The notes below the pieces were generated by a model. The model saw only the letters and a list, made by a program, of their open reading frames with translations. It was not told the origin of the DNA and did no database searches. Both the position numbers and the translations under genes were made by a program. 12,416 bases of DNA, from assembly GCA_002254825.2 (NCBI GenBank), contig NJEL02000056.1:1-12416 (forward strand), given 5' to 3'. This DNA is from Methanosarcinales archaeon ex4572_44. Its GTDB lineage: Archaea > Halobacteriota > Methanosarcinia > Methanosarcinales > EX4572-44. This document shows positions 6,995 through 12,116 of the stretch, piece after piece. The stretch's first letter is position 1. The number at the start of each line of letters is the position of its first letter.

Positions 6995-7206
6995 TCATGA
7001 TTCTCGGTGCAAATCCTTCCCATATCGGTTCCACTGTGGAATGCTCGCCATATCTCGCCGTGAACCTGGACAGTGGCTTCGGGATCGATATCATTTTCCG
7101 CTGTAACAACCTTACCGATCAGTTCTTCTGGGTGGGGGTCAAAGATATGCGAGAAGGCGACTAATTTCCTGACGGGATAACAGATCTTGTCTTTCGTAAC
7201 ATTAAT
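6976..7206 (-). pseudogene. Remnant resembling the NfeD C-terminal OB-fold domain
   Basis: On the minus strand a 76-codon frame runs between TAG 7209-7207 and TAG 6978-6976 with no usable start codon. Its centre reads EELIGKVVTAENDIDP then EATVQVHGEIWRAFHSG. This fits the NfeD C-terminal OB-fold pattern G-K-x-G-x-A-x-x-D-(I/L)-x-P-x-G-x-V-x-V-x-G-E-(I/L)-W-x-A. NfeD proteins are membrane proteins that work with SPFH/stomatin-type partners. Here the membrane part, the start and the last beta strands are missing, and no stomatin gene is nearby, so it looks like decay. It occupies the otherwise gene-free stretch between the lipoprotein gene and tfe. The assignment rests on about 30 residues. Confidence 0.5.
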
Positions 7207-7227
7207 CTATGTACAGGTAATAATATA

Positions 7228-7740
7228 GTGGTGGTGTTTGTTTTGGCAAGTTTGGATGACCCAATTACTCATGGCTACTTTCGCAGCCTTGTGGGTGAGA
7301 AGGGTATGATGGTATTGCAGAAGATGCCAGAGGGTGAGGTCACTGATGATGAGGTTTCAAGGGCGACGGGTGTACTTTTAAATGTGGTGAGAAGGACGCT
7401 TTTCATACTTTATGAGAAACGGCTTGCATCTTATAGGCGGGTGCGTGACACCGATAGTGGGTGGTTAACGTATCTATGGAAACTTGACCTGAGCCCCTTA
7501 GCCGAGCTCATGGAAGAGGAACGTGAGAGGCTTGCAGCAAACCTTAAAGAGCGCCTTAGGTTTGAAGAAGAGAACATCTTTTACACGTGCAAAAACAGGT
7601 GTGCAAGATACGTCTTCGAGGTTGCAGCAGAGACGAGTTTCATCTGCCCTAACTGCGGCGAGGAACTCATGTATCAAGATAACGAAGAATTGGTGGAGGT
7701 CGTGCGGAAGCGCATCGAGAAACTCCGACCGACGAAGTGA
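7228..7740 (+). CDS. tfe: Transcription factor E, alpha subunit
   Basis: 170 residues, normal for archaeal TFE, the homologue of TFIIE-alpha. It helps open promoters by binding RNA polymerase at its clamp and stalk. The N-terminal winged helix covers about 8-95 (DDPITHGYFRSLVGEKGMMV, TDDEVSRATGVLLNVVRRTL, LYEKRLASYRRVRDTDSGWL, YLWKLDL). A charged helix follows (LAELMEEERERLAANLKERL). A zinc ribbon lies at 121-143 with Cys121, Cys125, Cys140 and Cys143 (TCKNRCARYVFE...ICPNCGEEL). The first Cys pair is spaced C-x3-C rather than C-x2-C. The start is uncertain: GTG 7228 or 7231, or TTG 7243, the last sitting 7 bases after GGTGGTG and best matching where the family begins (LASLDDPI). Confidence 0.92.
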   Translation: MVVFVLASLDDPITHGYFRSLVGEKGMMVLQKMPEGEVTDDEVSRATGVLLNVVRRTLFILYEKRLASYRRVRDTDSGWLTYLWKLDLSPLAELMEEERERLAANLKERLRFEEENIFYTCKNRCARYVFEVAAETSFICPNCGEELMYQDNEELVEVVRKRIEKLRPTK

Positions 7741-7816
7741 AATATGGTATGTTCTACCCTATCACGATAGTTCGGTTTGAAATAGTTTTTCATTTCCAAA
7801 ATCCCCAAACAGCATA

Positions 7817-7828
7817 ATTTTTATACTT
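7817..7828 (+). promoter_or_regulatory. Candidate TATA box upstream of the small ORF/PRC-barrel gene
   Basis: ATTTTTATACTT stands out in the spacer after tfe. Initiation ~25 bases on would fall near 7848, giving a leader of about 15 bases to the GGTGATGAGGATG region. A second A/T-rich TATA-like element (AATATAAATT, 7911-7920) lies closer to the PRC-barrel gene and could give it its own short-leader transcript. The rest of 7741-7864 shows nothing coding. Confidence 0.4.
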
Positions 7829-7864
7829 TGATTCTTACTATAACATTAGTTGCATGATAGGGTG

Positions 7865-7951
7865 ATGAGGATGAGTTTCAGTGAGGAAAATTTGAATGCC
7901 AAGAAAAATGAATATAAATTTAAAAATAATAAAAAAATAAATATAGTTTAG
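7865..7951 (+). CDS. Possible small ORF (26-28 residues) in front of the PRC-barrel gene
   Basis: ATG 7865 (MRMSFSEENLNAKKNEYK...) or ATG 7871 leads to TAG 7949-7951. The peptide is short, Lys/Asn-rich and hydrophilic, with no recognisable motif. In favour: GGTGATGAGG immediately precedes ATG 7871, a TATA-like box sits at proper distance, and the stop adjoins the ribosome binding site of the next gene. Against: the second half is nearly all A/T (FKNNKKINIV) and may simply be a promoter for the PRC-barrel gene. The coding status is open. Confidence 0.3.
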   Translation: MRMSFSEENLNAKKNEYKFKNNKKINIV

Positions 7952-7962
7952 AGGAGAGCATA

Positions 7963-8232
7963 ATGCGCGTAGAGATCTCCACATTATTCGGATTGGATGT
8001 TTACACAGACAAGGGCATTTATGTTGGTAGAGTCAACGATGTCCAACTCGATCTGGACGAACAGAAGATCATCGGTCTTGCAACCAATAGGCTGAATCCC
8101 AACCTGTTCGACACCACAAACCACGGCGTGATCATACCATTCAGATGGGTGCTCGCGATCGCCGATATCGTTCTGATACGCCAGGTGGCAAAACAATTCA
8201 AAAAACCAGAAAAAGAAGAGGAAGAAATATAA
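7963..8232 (+). CDS. PRC-barrel domain protein, possibly CdpB-like
   Basis: 89 residues forming a single PRC-barrel: LFGLDVYTDKGIYVGRVNDV (8-27), LDLDEQKIIGLATNR (29-43), HGVIIPFRWVLAIADIVLIR (54-73), then a charged tail KKPEKEEEEI. PRC-barrels are small beta-barrels used in photosynthetic reaction centre H subunits, RimM and many archaeal proteins. Known family members include the CdpB proteins of haloarchaea, which act with SepF/FtsZ in cell division. Size and single-domain form suit that group, but nothing here proves it. GAGGAG lies 6 bases before ATG 7963, a good ribosome binding site. The last 35 bases overlap the end of the convergent FAD oxidoreductase gene, so the acidic tail is encoded opposite a hydrophobic one. 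Confidence 0.8.
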   Translation: MRVEISTLFGLDVYTDKGIYVGRVNDVQLDLDEQKIIGLATNRLNPNLFDTTNHGVIIPFRWVLAIADIVLIRQVAKQFKKPEKEEEEI

Positions 8233-9496
8233 CAAGAGTACACCGCAGCAGACTCTCAACAAGCATCTCCACACCAAGTGCTATCCCATCAACCTCGATA
8301 CCACCCTGTCCCTTTGCACCATCACCCACCACAAAGAGCCGATCATACGGCGTCCGATTCCCAATATCTTCGCCAGGAGCACATCGGTTAACAGGCCATG
8401 CATCGGCGTATCTCTGGACCATGAGCACCTCATAGTCTGCATTCGGGAAGAGCATCTCCAAATCCTCAAGCCCCAACCGTACCTCCTCTTTAGGATCACT
8501 CTCACGCATTGCCATGTGTGCCATTATCAGATGTTTTCCAGGAGGTGCGAGACTTGGATCAACGTTTGTCACCTGATTCAACCCATTCACGCGCTGTGCG
8601 TATGGTGTGAGAAGTATGCCAGTATGGTCTATGAGGCTCTCGCTGGAACCGACATTGATCTTCACTCCACTCGAAGGGTGCATCGAAGCAATCACTTCGT
8701 CATATTTGCTCATCCCTGCACACCCAACGTGGCTATCTCCTCTTATCAGGCGTTGTGTATCACGGTGTCCAAGATCGCTTATGATGACGTCGTATGTGAC
8801 ATCCTCCCCATCAAGACAGACAGCCTCTGCGGTGCAGTCTTCAACGAGTATTCCATCAACCTTCCTGTTGGTGTAGATTCGCCCCCCAGACTCTTCTATC
8901 ACTTTGGCAAGGGCGTTAATAACCGACTTGCAGCCGCCCACTGGAACGCCGCTGCCGCCGTACTTCAGGATGTTTGCAATGATCGAAACGCCCTCTGATG
9001 CTGTGACCTCTCTACTCGTGATGCTCAACGCCCATCCGCAGAACGAGTCGGCAAGCTTTGCCACACCCTCATCATGCACCCGCCGGGAGATCCAGTCCTT
9101 GAACGAGTAACCAGTTCCGACAGAAAACCGTGCCTCAAGCATCAGCAATTTACACATAAACTTATTCCACAAGCTAAGGCGTGAAATAAACTCTTTAAAC
9201 TCAATATCTTCGAAGGAGTTGTCTGTTGGAATTCTGATCGTTGCCCAGGGACTTGACGGTACAATATCCACACCGGCGCCGAGACCGAGGAGCATTCTCC
9301 CAAGCGGACCACTCTCTCCATGAGGGATCATATGCAAGGCGCCCGTTGTTAGCTGGTAGCCCTTATACTCGATATTGGTGAAGCGACCCCCTACGAAAGG
9401 CAGACGCTCATAGATGTCCACGTCACAACCCATTCGAGAGAGTTTTGCCCCGACAAGCAGCCCACCGAGACCTGCTCCGATAACCCCCACTCTCAC
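8198..9496 (-). CDS. FAD-dependent oxidoreductase, phytoene desaturase (CrtI)-like
   Basis: 432 residues of the CrtI/COG1233 flavoprotein family. An N-terminal Rossmann motif VGVIGAGLGGLLVGAKLS has G7-x-G9-x-x-G12, with Glu30 closing strand 2 (IYER) and GGRF at 36-39. The mid-protein family block VPVGGCKSVINALAKVIEES is at 184-203. The C-terminal FAD block LFVVGDGAKGQGGIEVDG sits at about 387-404. Relatives desaturate, isomerise or reduce polyprenyl and carotenoid substrates; the substrate here is unknown. GTG 9496-9494 overlaps the TGA of the ferredoxin gene, implying coupled translation and a likely electron donor or acceptor. The last 17 residues (LLRCTLVIFLPLLFLVF) are atypically hydrophobic, and most are encoded antisense to the PRC-barrel tail. 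The stop may have been extended there. Confidence 0.87.
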   Translation of the reverse strand: MRVGVIGAGLGGLLVGAKLSRMGCDVDIYERLPFVGGRFTNIEYKGYQLTTGALHMIPHGESGPLGRMLLGLGAGVDIVPSSPWATIRIPTDNSFEDIEFKEFISRLSLWNKFMCKLLMLEARFSVGTGYSFKDWISRRVHDEGVAKLADSFCGWALSITSREVTASEGVSIIANILKYGGSGVPVGGCKSVINALAKVIEESGGRIYTNRKVDGILVEDCTAEAVCLDGEDVTYDVIISDLGHRDTQRLIRGDSHVGCAGMSKYDEVIASMHPSSGVKINVGSSESLIDHTGILLTPYAQRVNGLNQVTNVDPSLAPPGKHLIMAHMAMRESDPKEEVRLGLEDLEMLFPNADYEVLMVQRYADAWPVNRCAPGEDIGNRTPYDRLFVVGDGAKGQGGIEVDGIALGVEMLVESLLRCTLVIFLPLLFLVF

Positions 9497-9675
9497 GGTA
9501 GATCCTCCACAATAGCTCCTAACGGACAGTATCTAATGCATAAGAGACAATTCGTACAGCGATCCCCTATTATAGCCTGCACGAAGACCGTAATGGTGTT
9601 TTTGGGACAAAACGGGACACACTGCCCACAACCAACACAGGACTCAGTCACAACGAGATTCGCCACGATCGTCAC
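9493..9675 (-). CDS. 2x[4Fe-4S] ferredoxin
   Basis: 60 residues with two complete cluster motifs: C13-V-G-C16-G-Q-C19-V-P-F-C23-P and C40-T-N-C43-L-L-C46-I-R-Y-C50-P. This is a standard small bacterial-type ferredoxin carrying low-potential electrons. The TGA stop overlaps the GTG start of the FAD oxidoreductase, so the two probably form one electron-transfer unit. The predicted start is GTG 9675; a second in-frame GTG lies at 9666. Neither has a clear Shine-Dalgarno sequence. The upstream DNA is occupied by an IS200/IS605-like remnant starting within a few bases, which may have replaced the original promoter. Confidence 0.88.
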   Translation of the reverse strand: MTIVANLVVTESCVGCGQCVPFCPKNTITVFVQAIIGDRCTNCLLCIRYCPLGAIVEDLP

Positions 9676-9679
9676 ACGG

Positions 9680-9885
9680 TATCATTGCTGACCGATCACA
9701 TGGTCTTCTCGCCGAAATATCGCGGTAAAAGTTTAACAGGTGATGTCGCTATGGTTATTGGGGGAATGGTGCCCTGATCACCTATGGGCTCCCGGATGTT
9801 ATCACGGCTCGGTAGGACAAGGCTGGAATGAGCCTCGATTACATCGAGGCTGCTGGCGTACGAAGTACGCAGGATAGTTGAGAAA
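9680..9885 (+). mobile_element. Decayed IS200/IS605-type element
   Basis: The frame ending at TGA 9775-9777 reads TDHMVFSPKYRGKSLTGDVA, closely matching the N-terminal TnpA (Y1 HUH transposase) pattern H-x-V-(F/W)-x-P-K-Y-R-x-K-x-L-x-G-(D/E)-(V/I)-A. It breaks off after about 30 residues, before the catalytic HUH and tyrosine motifs. Directly after it the sequence changes to a G+C-richer segment with two tight hairpins (listed separately), ending near GGATAGTTGAG. That arrangement resembles the structured right end of IS605-family elements. No tnpB is seen and no left end is recognisable. I read it as an internal-deletion relic, perhaps a mini-element. Exact ends are unknown. Confidence 0.55.
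9831..9873 (+). repeat. Two adjacent perfect hairpins in the IS605-like right end
   Basis: Stem 1: AGCCTCGAT (9831-9839) pairs exactly with ATCGAGGCT (9843-9851) around the loop TAC. Stem 2: GCGTAC (9856-9861) pairs with GTACGC (9865-9870) around the loop GAA, extendable by C9853-G9873 past a mismatch. Only 4 bases separate them. In IS200/IS605 elements such imperfect palindromes near the ends are recognised by TnpA, and in tnpB-carrying members the same region forms the scaffold of the guide (omega) RNA. Which applies here cannot be decided without a parent element. Confidence 0.65.
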
Positions 9886-10020
9886 TACATTTCGACACAT
9901 AACACATACGAATATAATAAGAAATAAACTGGAAACACTATATACAGGCTCCGTACATTTATGTGGGGTATACCGTGACTGAGGATTGGTGAACTCATGC
10001 TCCCATAGGCAATAGAAGAC
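9886..10020 (+). other. Gene-free spacer between the IS relic and the nuclease gene
   Basis: A/T-rich sequence follows the IS-like remnant. A TATA-like ACTATATAC lies at 9938-9946, but no reading frame of interest follows it. The minus-strand open frame over 9696-9998 runs through the IS relic and shows no family resemblance. Confidence 0.3.
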
Positions 10021-10794
10021 CTAAAATCGTGACCAGTTGAAGCTAAATTTTATTTCAGAACAATAGTTTTTAACATATTTTTCCGTTGTTACAGTTACTG
10101 GTTTTTCGTAACTACTAATTGGCAAAGGAAATATAACGGATTCATCGATTCGCGGTTCAATAATCACATTTCTAGAATTTTTAAGGATGAATGGATCTGG
10201 AATGATTCCATTTATTGTCATTTTTTCAAAATAAGGAACACCTGATAGAATGCTTGGCATTGGTTCAGAAGTACAGCTCATATGAACGATATGATTTTGA
10301 TATAGGTCGCTGATAAAAATCAAATCAATATTATCGAATTTAATAATATTTTCTTTTTCGTCTTTAAACCAACTTTTATCTGTTAGTAGTCTATGCATTG
10401 GATGTTTTAAGGCAGTAGCTGGCTGGTCAGTTTCAGCTGTCCAACATATAAAAAGTACATTAAAACAATGGTTATCTCTACTTTTTTGGAATTTTTCATT
10501 AGCATCAACAAGAAAATCTTTTACTTTTGAATCTGTCGATGCTAAATTTTCCTTCTTCTGTTCTTCCGATAATTCAAAAATTCTTGAATCATAACGTATT
10601 ACGGGTCGTCCTTCTTCTAATTTTTTAGATAACTTCTTCCAGTAATTTTCAAGATTAGGAGATTTAACCTCAATATAATATTTATATTTAGATAAGATAA
10701 CTGAAAACTCTGGGTTTTTATTACTCCTATCAACAGGTCGAGGTTCATACTCAAACGCTTTATTAATATTTTTTTGCAAAAGAAAAGTATTCAT
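10021..10794 (-). CDS. Orphan PD-(D/E)XK nuclease-like protein
   Basis: 257 residues from ATG 10794. Near the N-terminus FEYEPRPVDRSNKNPEFSV is followed by KYKYYIEVKSPNLENY: Glu29, then Glu42-x-Lys44 on a predicted beta strand, the E...E-x-K signature of PD-(D/E)XK endonuclease folds. The rest has alpha/beta segments (HCFNVLFICWTAE, IDLIFISDLYQNHIVHM) and no other known domain. Members include restriction enzymes and repair nucleases; the actual role is not known. No methyltransferase, helicase or toxin-antitoxin partner is adjacent. The gene is strikingly AT-rich compared with its neighbours and sits beside an IS relic, suggesting horizontal transfer. The open frame continues 73 codons upstream of ATG 10794 without a stop, so this start is probably not the original one. 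Confidence 0.6.
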   Translation of the reverse strand: MNTFLLQKNINKAFEYEPRPVDRSNKNPEFSVILSKYKYYIEVKSPNLENYWKKLSKKLEEGRPVIRYDSRIFELSEEQKKENLASTDSKVKDFLVDANEKFQKSRDNHCFNVLFICWTAETDQPATALKHPMHRLLTDKSWFKDEKENIIKFDNIDLIFISDLYQNHIVHMSCTSEPMPSILSGVPYFEKMTINGIIPDPFILKNSRNVIIEPRIDESVIFPLPISSYEKPVTVTTEKYVKNYCSEIKFSFNWSRF

Positions 10795-11048
10795 AGCTGA
10801 TAATTTACATAAAGATGATAATAATCCATGAAAATCGTAAAAAATTCCACTTTTTGCACGAATCTCATTGTATAAAAAATCTTCAGCAGCTCTGGAATCT
10901 ACCCGATTTACATTTAAAATAGAATTTGAAAAAAAATCTATATACGACCCTGGAAAAATTAAATCCTTTAGATTTAGTAACTGCTTTAATGGATGCGATG
11001 GCCATCGGGATACTCAATTATAATGTTTAAAATATCTTCATAATTCAT
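10795..11048 (-). pseudogene. 5' part of the nuclease-like gene, separated by a one-base frameshift
   Basis: ATG 11048 begins MNYEDILNIIIEYPDGHRIH and stops at TAA 10988-10986. The frame of the downstream CDS is stop-free from 11013 to ATG 10794 and has no start of its own; it reads HPLKQLLNLKDLIFPGSYID, then NVNRVDSRAAEDFLYNEIRA, then GIFYDFHGLLSSLCKLSAMN. One extra base between about 10989 and 11013 would join the two frames into a ~342-residue protein. GGAAAG precedes ATG 11048 and a TATA-like box lies 31 bases upstream. It may be a disabling mutation, a sequencing error or, less likely, programmed frameshifting. Confidence 0.55.
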
Positions 11049-11074
11049 CTTTCCTATTCCTATTTGAATAAAAA

Positions 11075-11083
11075 TTTATTTAA
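11075..11083 (-). promoter_or_regulatory. TATA-like box for the nuclease-like gene
   Basis: On the minus strand TTAAATAAA is centred 31 bases before ATG 11048, giving a predicted start site a few bases ahead of that ATG. Its place supports 11048, not 10794, as the original gene start. The surroundings are very AT-rich, so chance matches are common. Confidence 0.35.
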
Positions 11084-11470
11084 GTTAAATTCTTTTATTA
11101 TTTTTCTCCTTTTTCAAGAACTACTCTTTTAGTACTTACATGGTTTATACATGCTTACAAAATTCATTCCTCACATAAAATCCGCAAGCATAGTAGAATA
11201 AGGGATAGGTGCTAAGAGGCAGATGCTTACAAAAAATTATAGATGATAAAAACAGCGTCTCATTGAAAATACCAAATCTGAAAAACCGATAGCATGATAA
11301 ATCCTGAGCATCATTAAGATGTCTCGGACACAGCGTAGCGACGTATGCGGTCCGTGAATAGATGTAAAAGTAACATAGATGTAAAAATTTTTAGCCATGG
11401 TTTCTTGTTCAAGCAGATACCTACACAGTATTATCATTGGATGAAATAGAGAATTATAAGTCAACAGTTT
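11084..11470. other. Gene-free AT-rich stretch with short repeats and a hairpin
   Basis: I see no convincing gene. The contents are two copies of ATGCTTACAAAA at 11151-11162 and 11223-11234; a G+C-richer hairpin at 11325-11354; and two copies of ATAGATGTAAAA at 11358-11369 and 11375-11386, 17 bases apart. A minus-strand open frame of 75 codons at 11237-11464 has no recognisable motif and runs through the hairpin. The mixture looks like remains of inserted DNA. Confidence 0.4.
11325..11354 (+). repeat. Hairpin with internal loop
   Basis: CGGAC (11325-11329) pairs with GTCCG (11350-11354). After an asymmetric bulge, GCGTA (11333-11337) pairs with TATGC (11344-11348) including one G-T wobble, leaving a 6-base loop. 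The inner arm resembles the GCGTAC/GTACGC hairpin of the IS605-like relic at 9856-9870, so it may be another IS end, but no transposase fragment adjoins it. Confidence 0.45.
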
Positions 11471-11497
11471 GCAGGTAGTGAGTGGGGAGGGTTAAGA

Positions 11498-11505
11498 TTT
11501 ATATC
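11498..11505 (+). promoter_or_regulatory. TATA box for the VIT/CCC1-like gene
   Basis: TTTATATC, preceded by GGGTTAAGA, lies about 31 bases before ATG 11533. A start site 25-28 bases downstream would leave only a few bases of leader. No strong Shine-Dalgarno sequence precedes the ATG, so a nearly leaderless transcript is likely. Confidence 0.5.
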
Positions 11506-11532
11506 GGTTGAGATTAGAGTTGTAGGATTGGT

Positions 11533-12051
11533 ATGAGTGAGAGGGGGCGTTACGTCATTCTTGGCTCTGTTGATGGGCTTCTTGCGGTTCTTGGTGTTGT
11601 TATTGGTGCGTCGAGTGCCTCGGTTGGTGATCACTTCGTTGTTCAGGCGGCTCTAGGTGGTGCTGTTGCTCTTGCTCTTACCAATGGTGTGGGTTCTTAT
11701 CTTGCAGAGAGTGCTGTTGAGCAGGGGAAGCTTGCAATGCTTTCAAAGCCGTTGCTTCGAAGTCTTAAAGGGACTTATCTTGAGGTTGCGGCGCGGCATA
11801 AGATCTGGACCGATTCGATTACACACGGCGGTGCAAGTTTTGTTGGTTCGCTTGTGCCGATCTCACCGTTCGTCCTCTTGCAGACCCACAGGCTTGAGGC
11901 ATCGATAGTGCTTAGTATATTGACCCTCGGAGTACTTGGGGTGTACTCTGGGAGGCTTGCACGCCAGAGCATGCTGGTTCACATTGTACGTATGGTGGGG
12001 CTTGGGATAGCTATAGTGATCGTGGTAACGCTGCTTGGGGTAGGAAATTGA
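11533..12051 (+). CDS. VIT/CCC1-family membrane protein (TIGR00267-like)
   Basis: 172 residues with about five hydrophobic segments (roughly 9-28, 34-56, 100-117, 122-140, 152-170). The first carries the VIT signature GSVDGLLAVLGVVIGASSAS; the second contains ALTNGVGSYLAESAVEQGKL, the membrane-to-cytoplasm turn typical of VIT1/CCC1 proteins. Characterised relatives move Fe2+ or Mn2+ across membranes; the substrate and direction for this short archaeal branch are not established. A basic-charged loop (70-95) lies between segments 2 and 3. ATG 11533 is the only sensible start and follows a TATA box. The end of the gene (TLLGVGN and its TGA) lies inside an exact tandem duplication. The HAD hydrolase gene follows on the same strand 65 bases later. 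Confidence 0.82.
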   Translation: MSERGRYVILGSVDGLLAVLGVVIGASSASVGDHFVVQAALGGAVALALTNGVGSYLAESAVEQGKLAMLSKPLLRSLKGTYLEVAARHKIWTDSITHGGASFVGSLVPISPFVLLQTHRLEASIVLSILTLGVLGVYSGRLARQSMLVHIVRMVGLGIAIVIVVTLLGVGN

Positions 12052-12102
12052 GGCGTAATAGTGATCGTGGTAACGCTGCTTGGGGTAGGAAATTGAGGCG
12101 TA
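12013..12102 (+). repeat. Exact 45-bp tandem duplication across the end of the VIT/CCC1-like gene
   Basis: 12013-12057 and 12058-12102 are identical over all 45 bases; each starts ATAGTGATCGTGG and ends AATTGAGGCGTA. Each copy includes the codons for the last residues (VIVVTLLGVGN) and a TGA (12049-12051, and 12094-12096). The second copy is therefore untranslated and has widened the spacer to the next gene from about 20 to 65 bases. Perfect identity suggests a recent slip or an assembly artefact. Confidence 0.95.
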
Positions 12103-12116
12103 AGGTGGTGGTTTTG

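Noticed and set aside
8516..8998. Plus-strand open frame of 160 codons opposite the FAD oxidoreductase
   Set aside because: The minus-strand frame carries complete FAD-binding motifs; the plus-strand translation has no recognisable domain or ribosome binding site.
9696..9998. Minus-strand 100-codon open frame between the ferredoxin and nuclease genes
   Set aside because: It runs antisense through the IS605-like relic and its hairpins, with no motif or ribosome binding site.
11237..11290. Possible C/D-box sRNA (GATGATA followed by CTGA)
   Set aside because: The box C match is imperfect and no properly spaced C'/D' pair or terminal stem accompanies it.
11151..11386. Short direct repeats considered as a CRISPR array
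   Set aside because: Only two copies of each 12-base unit, with unequal spacing and no cas genes in the window.
11237..11464. Minus-strand 75-codon open frame
   Set aside because: No domain pattern, crosses the hairpin and repeats, and has no promoter or ribosome binding signal.
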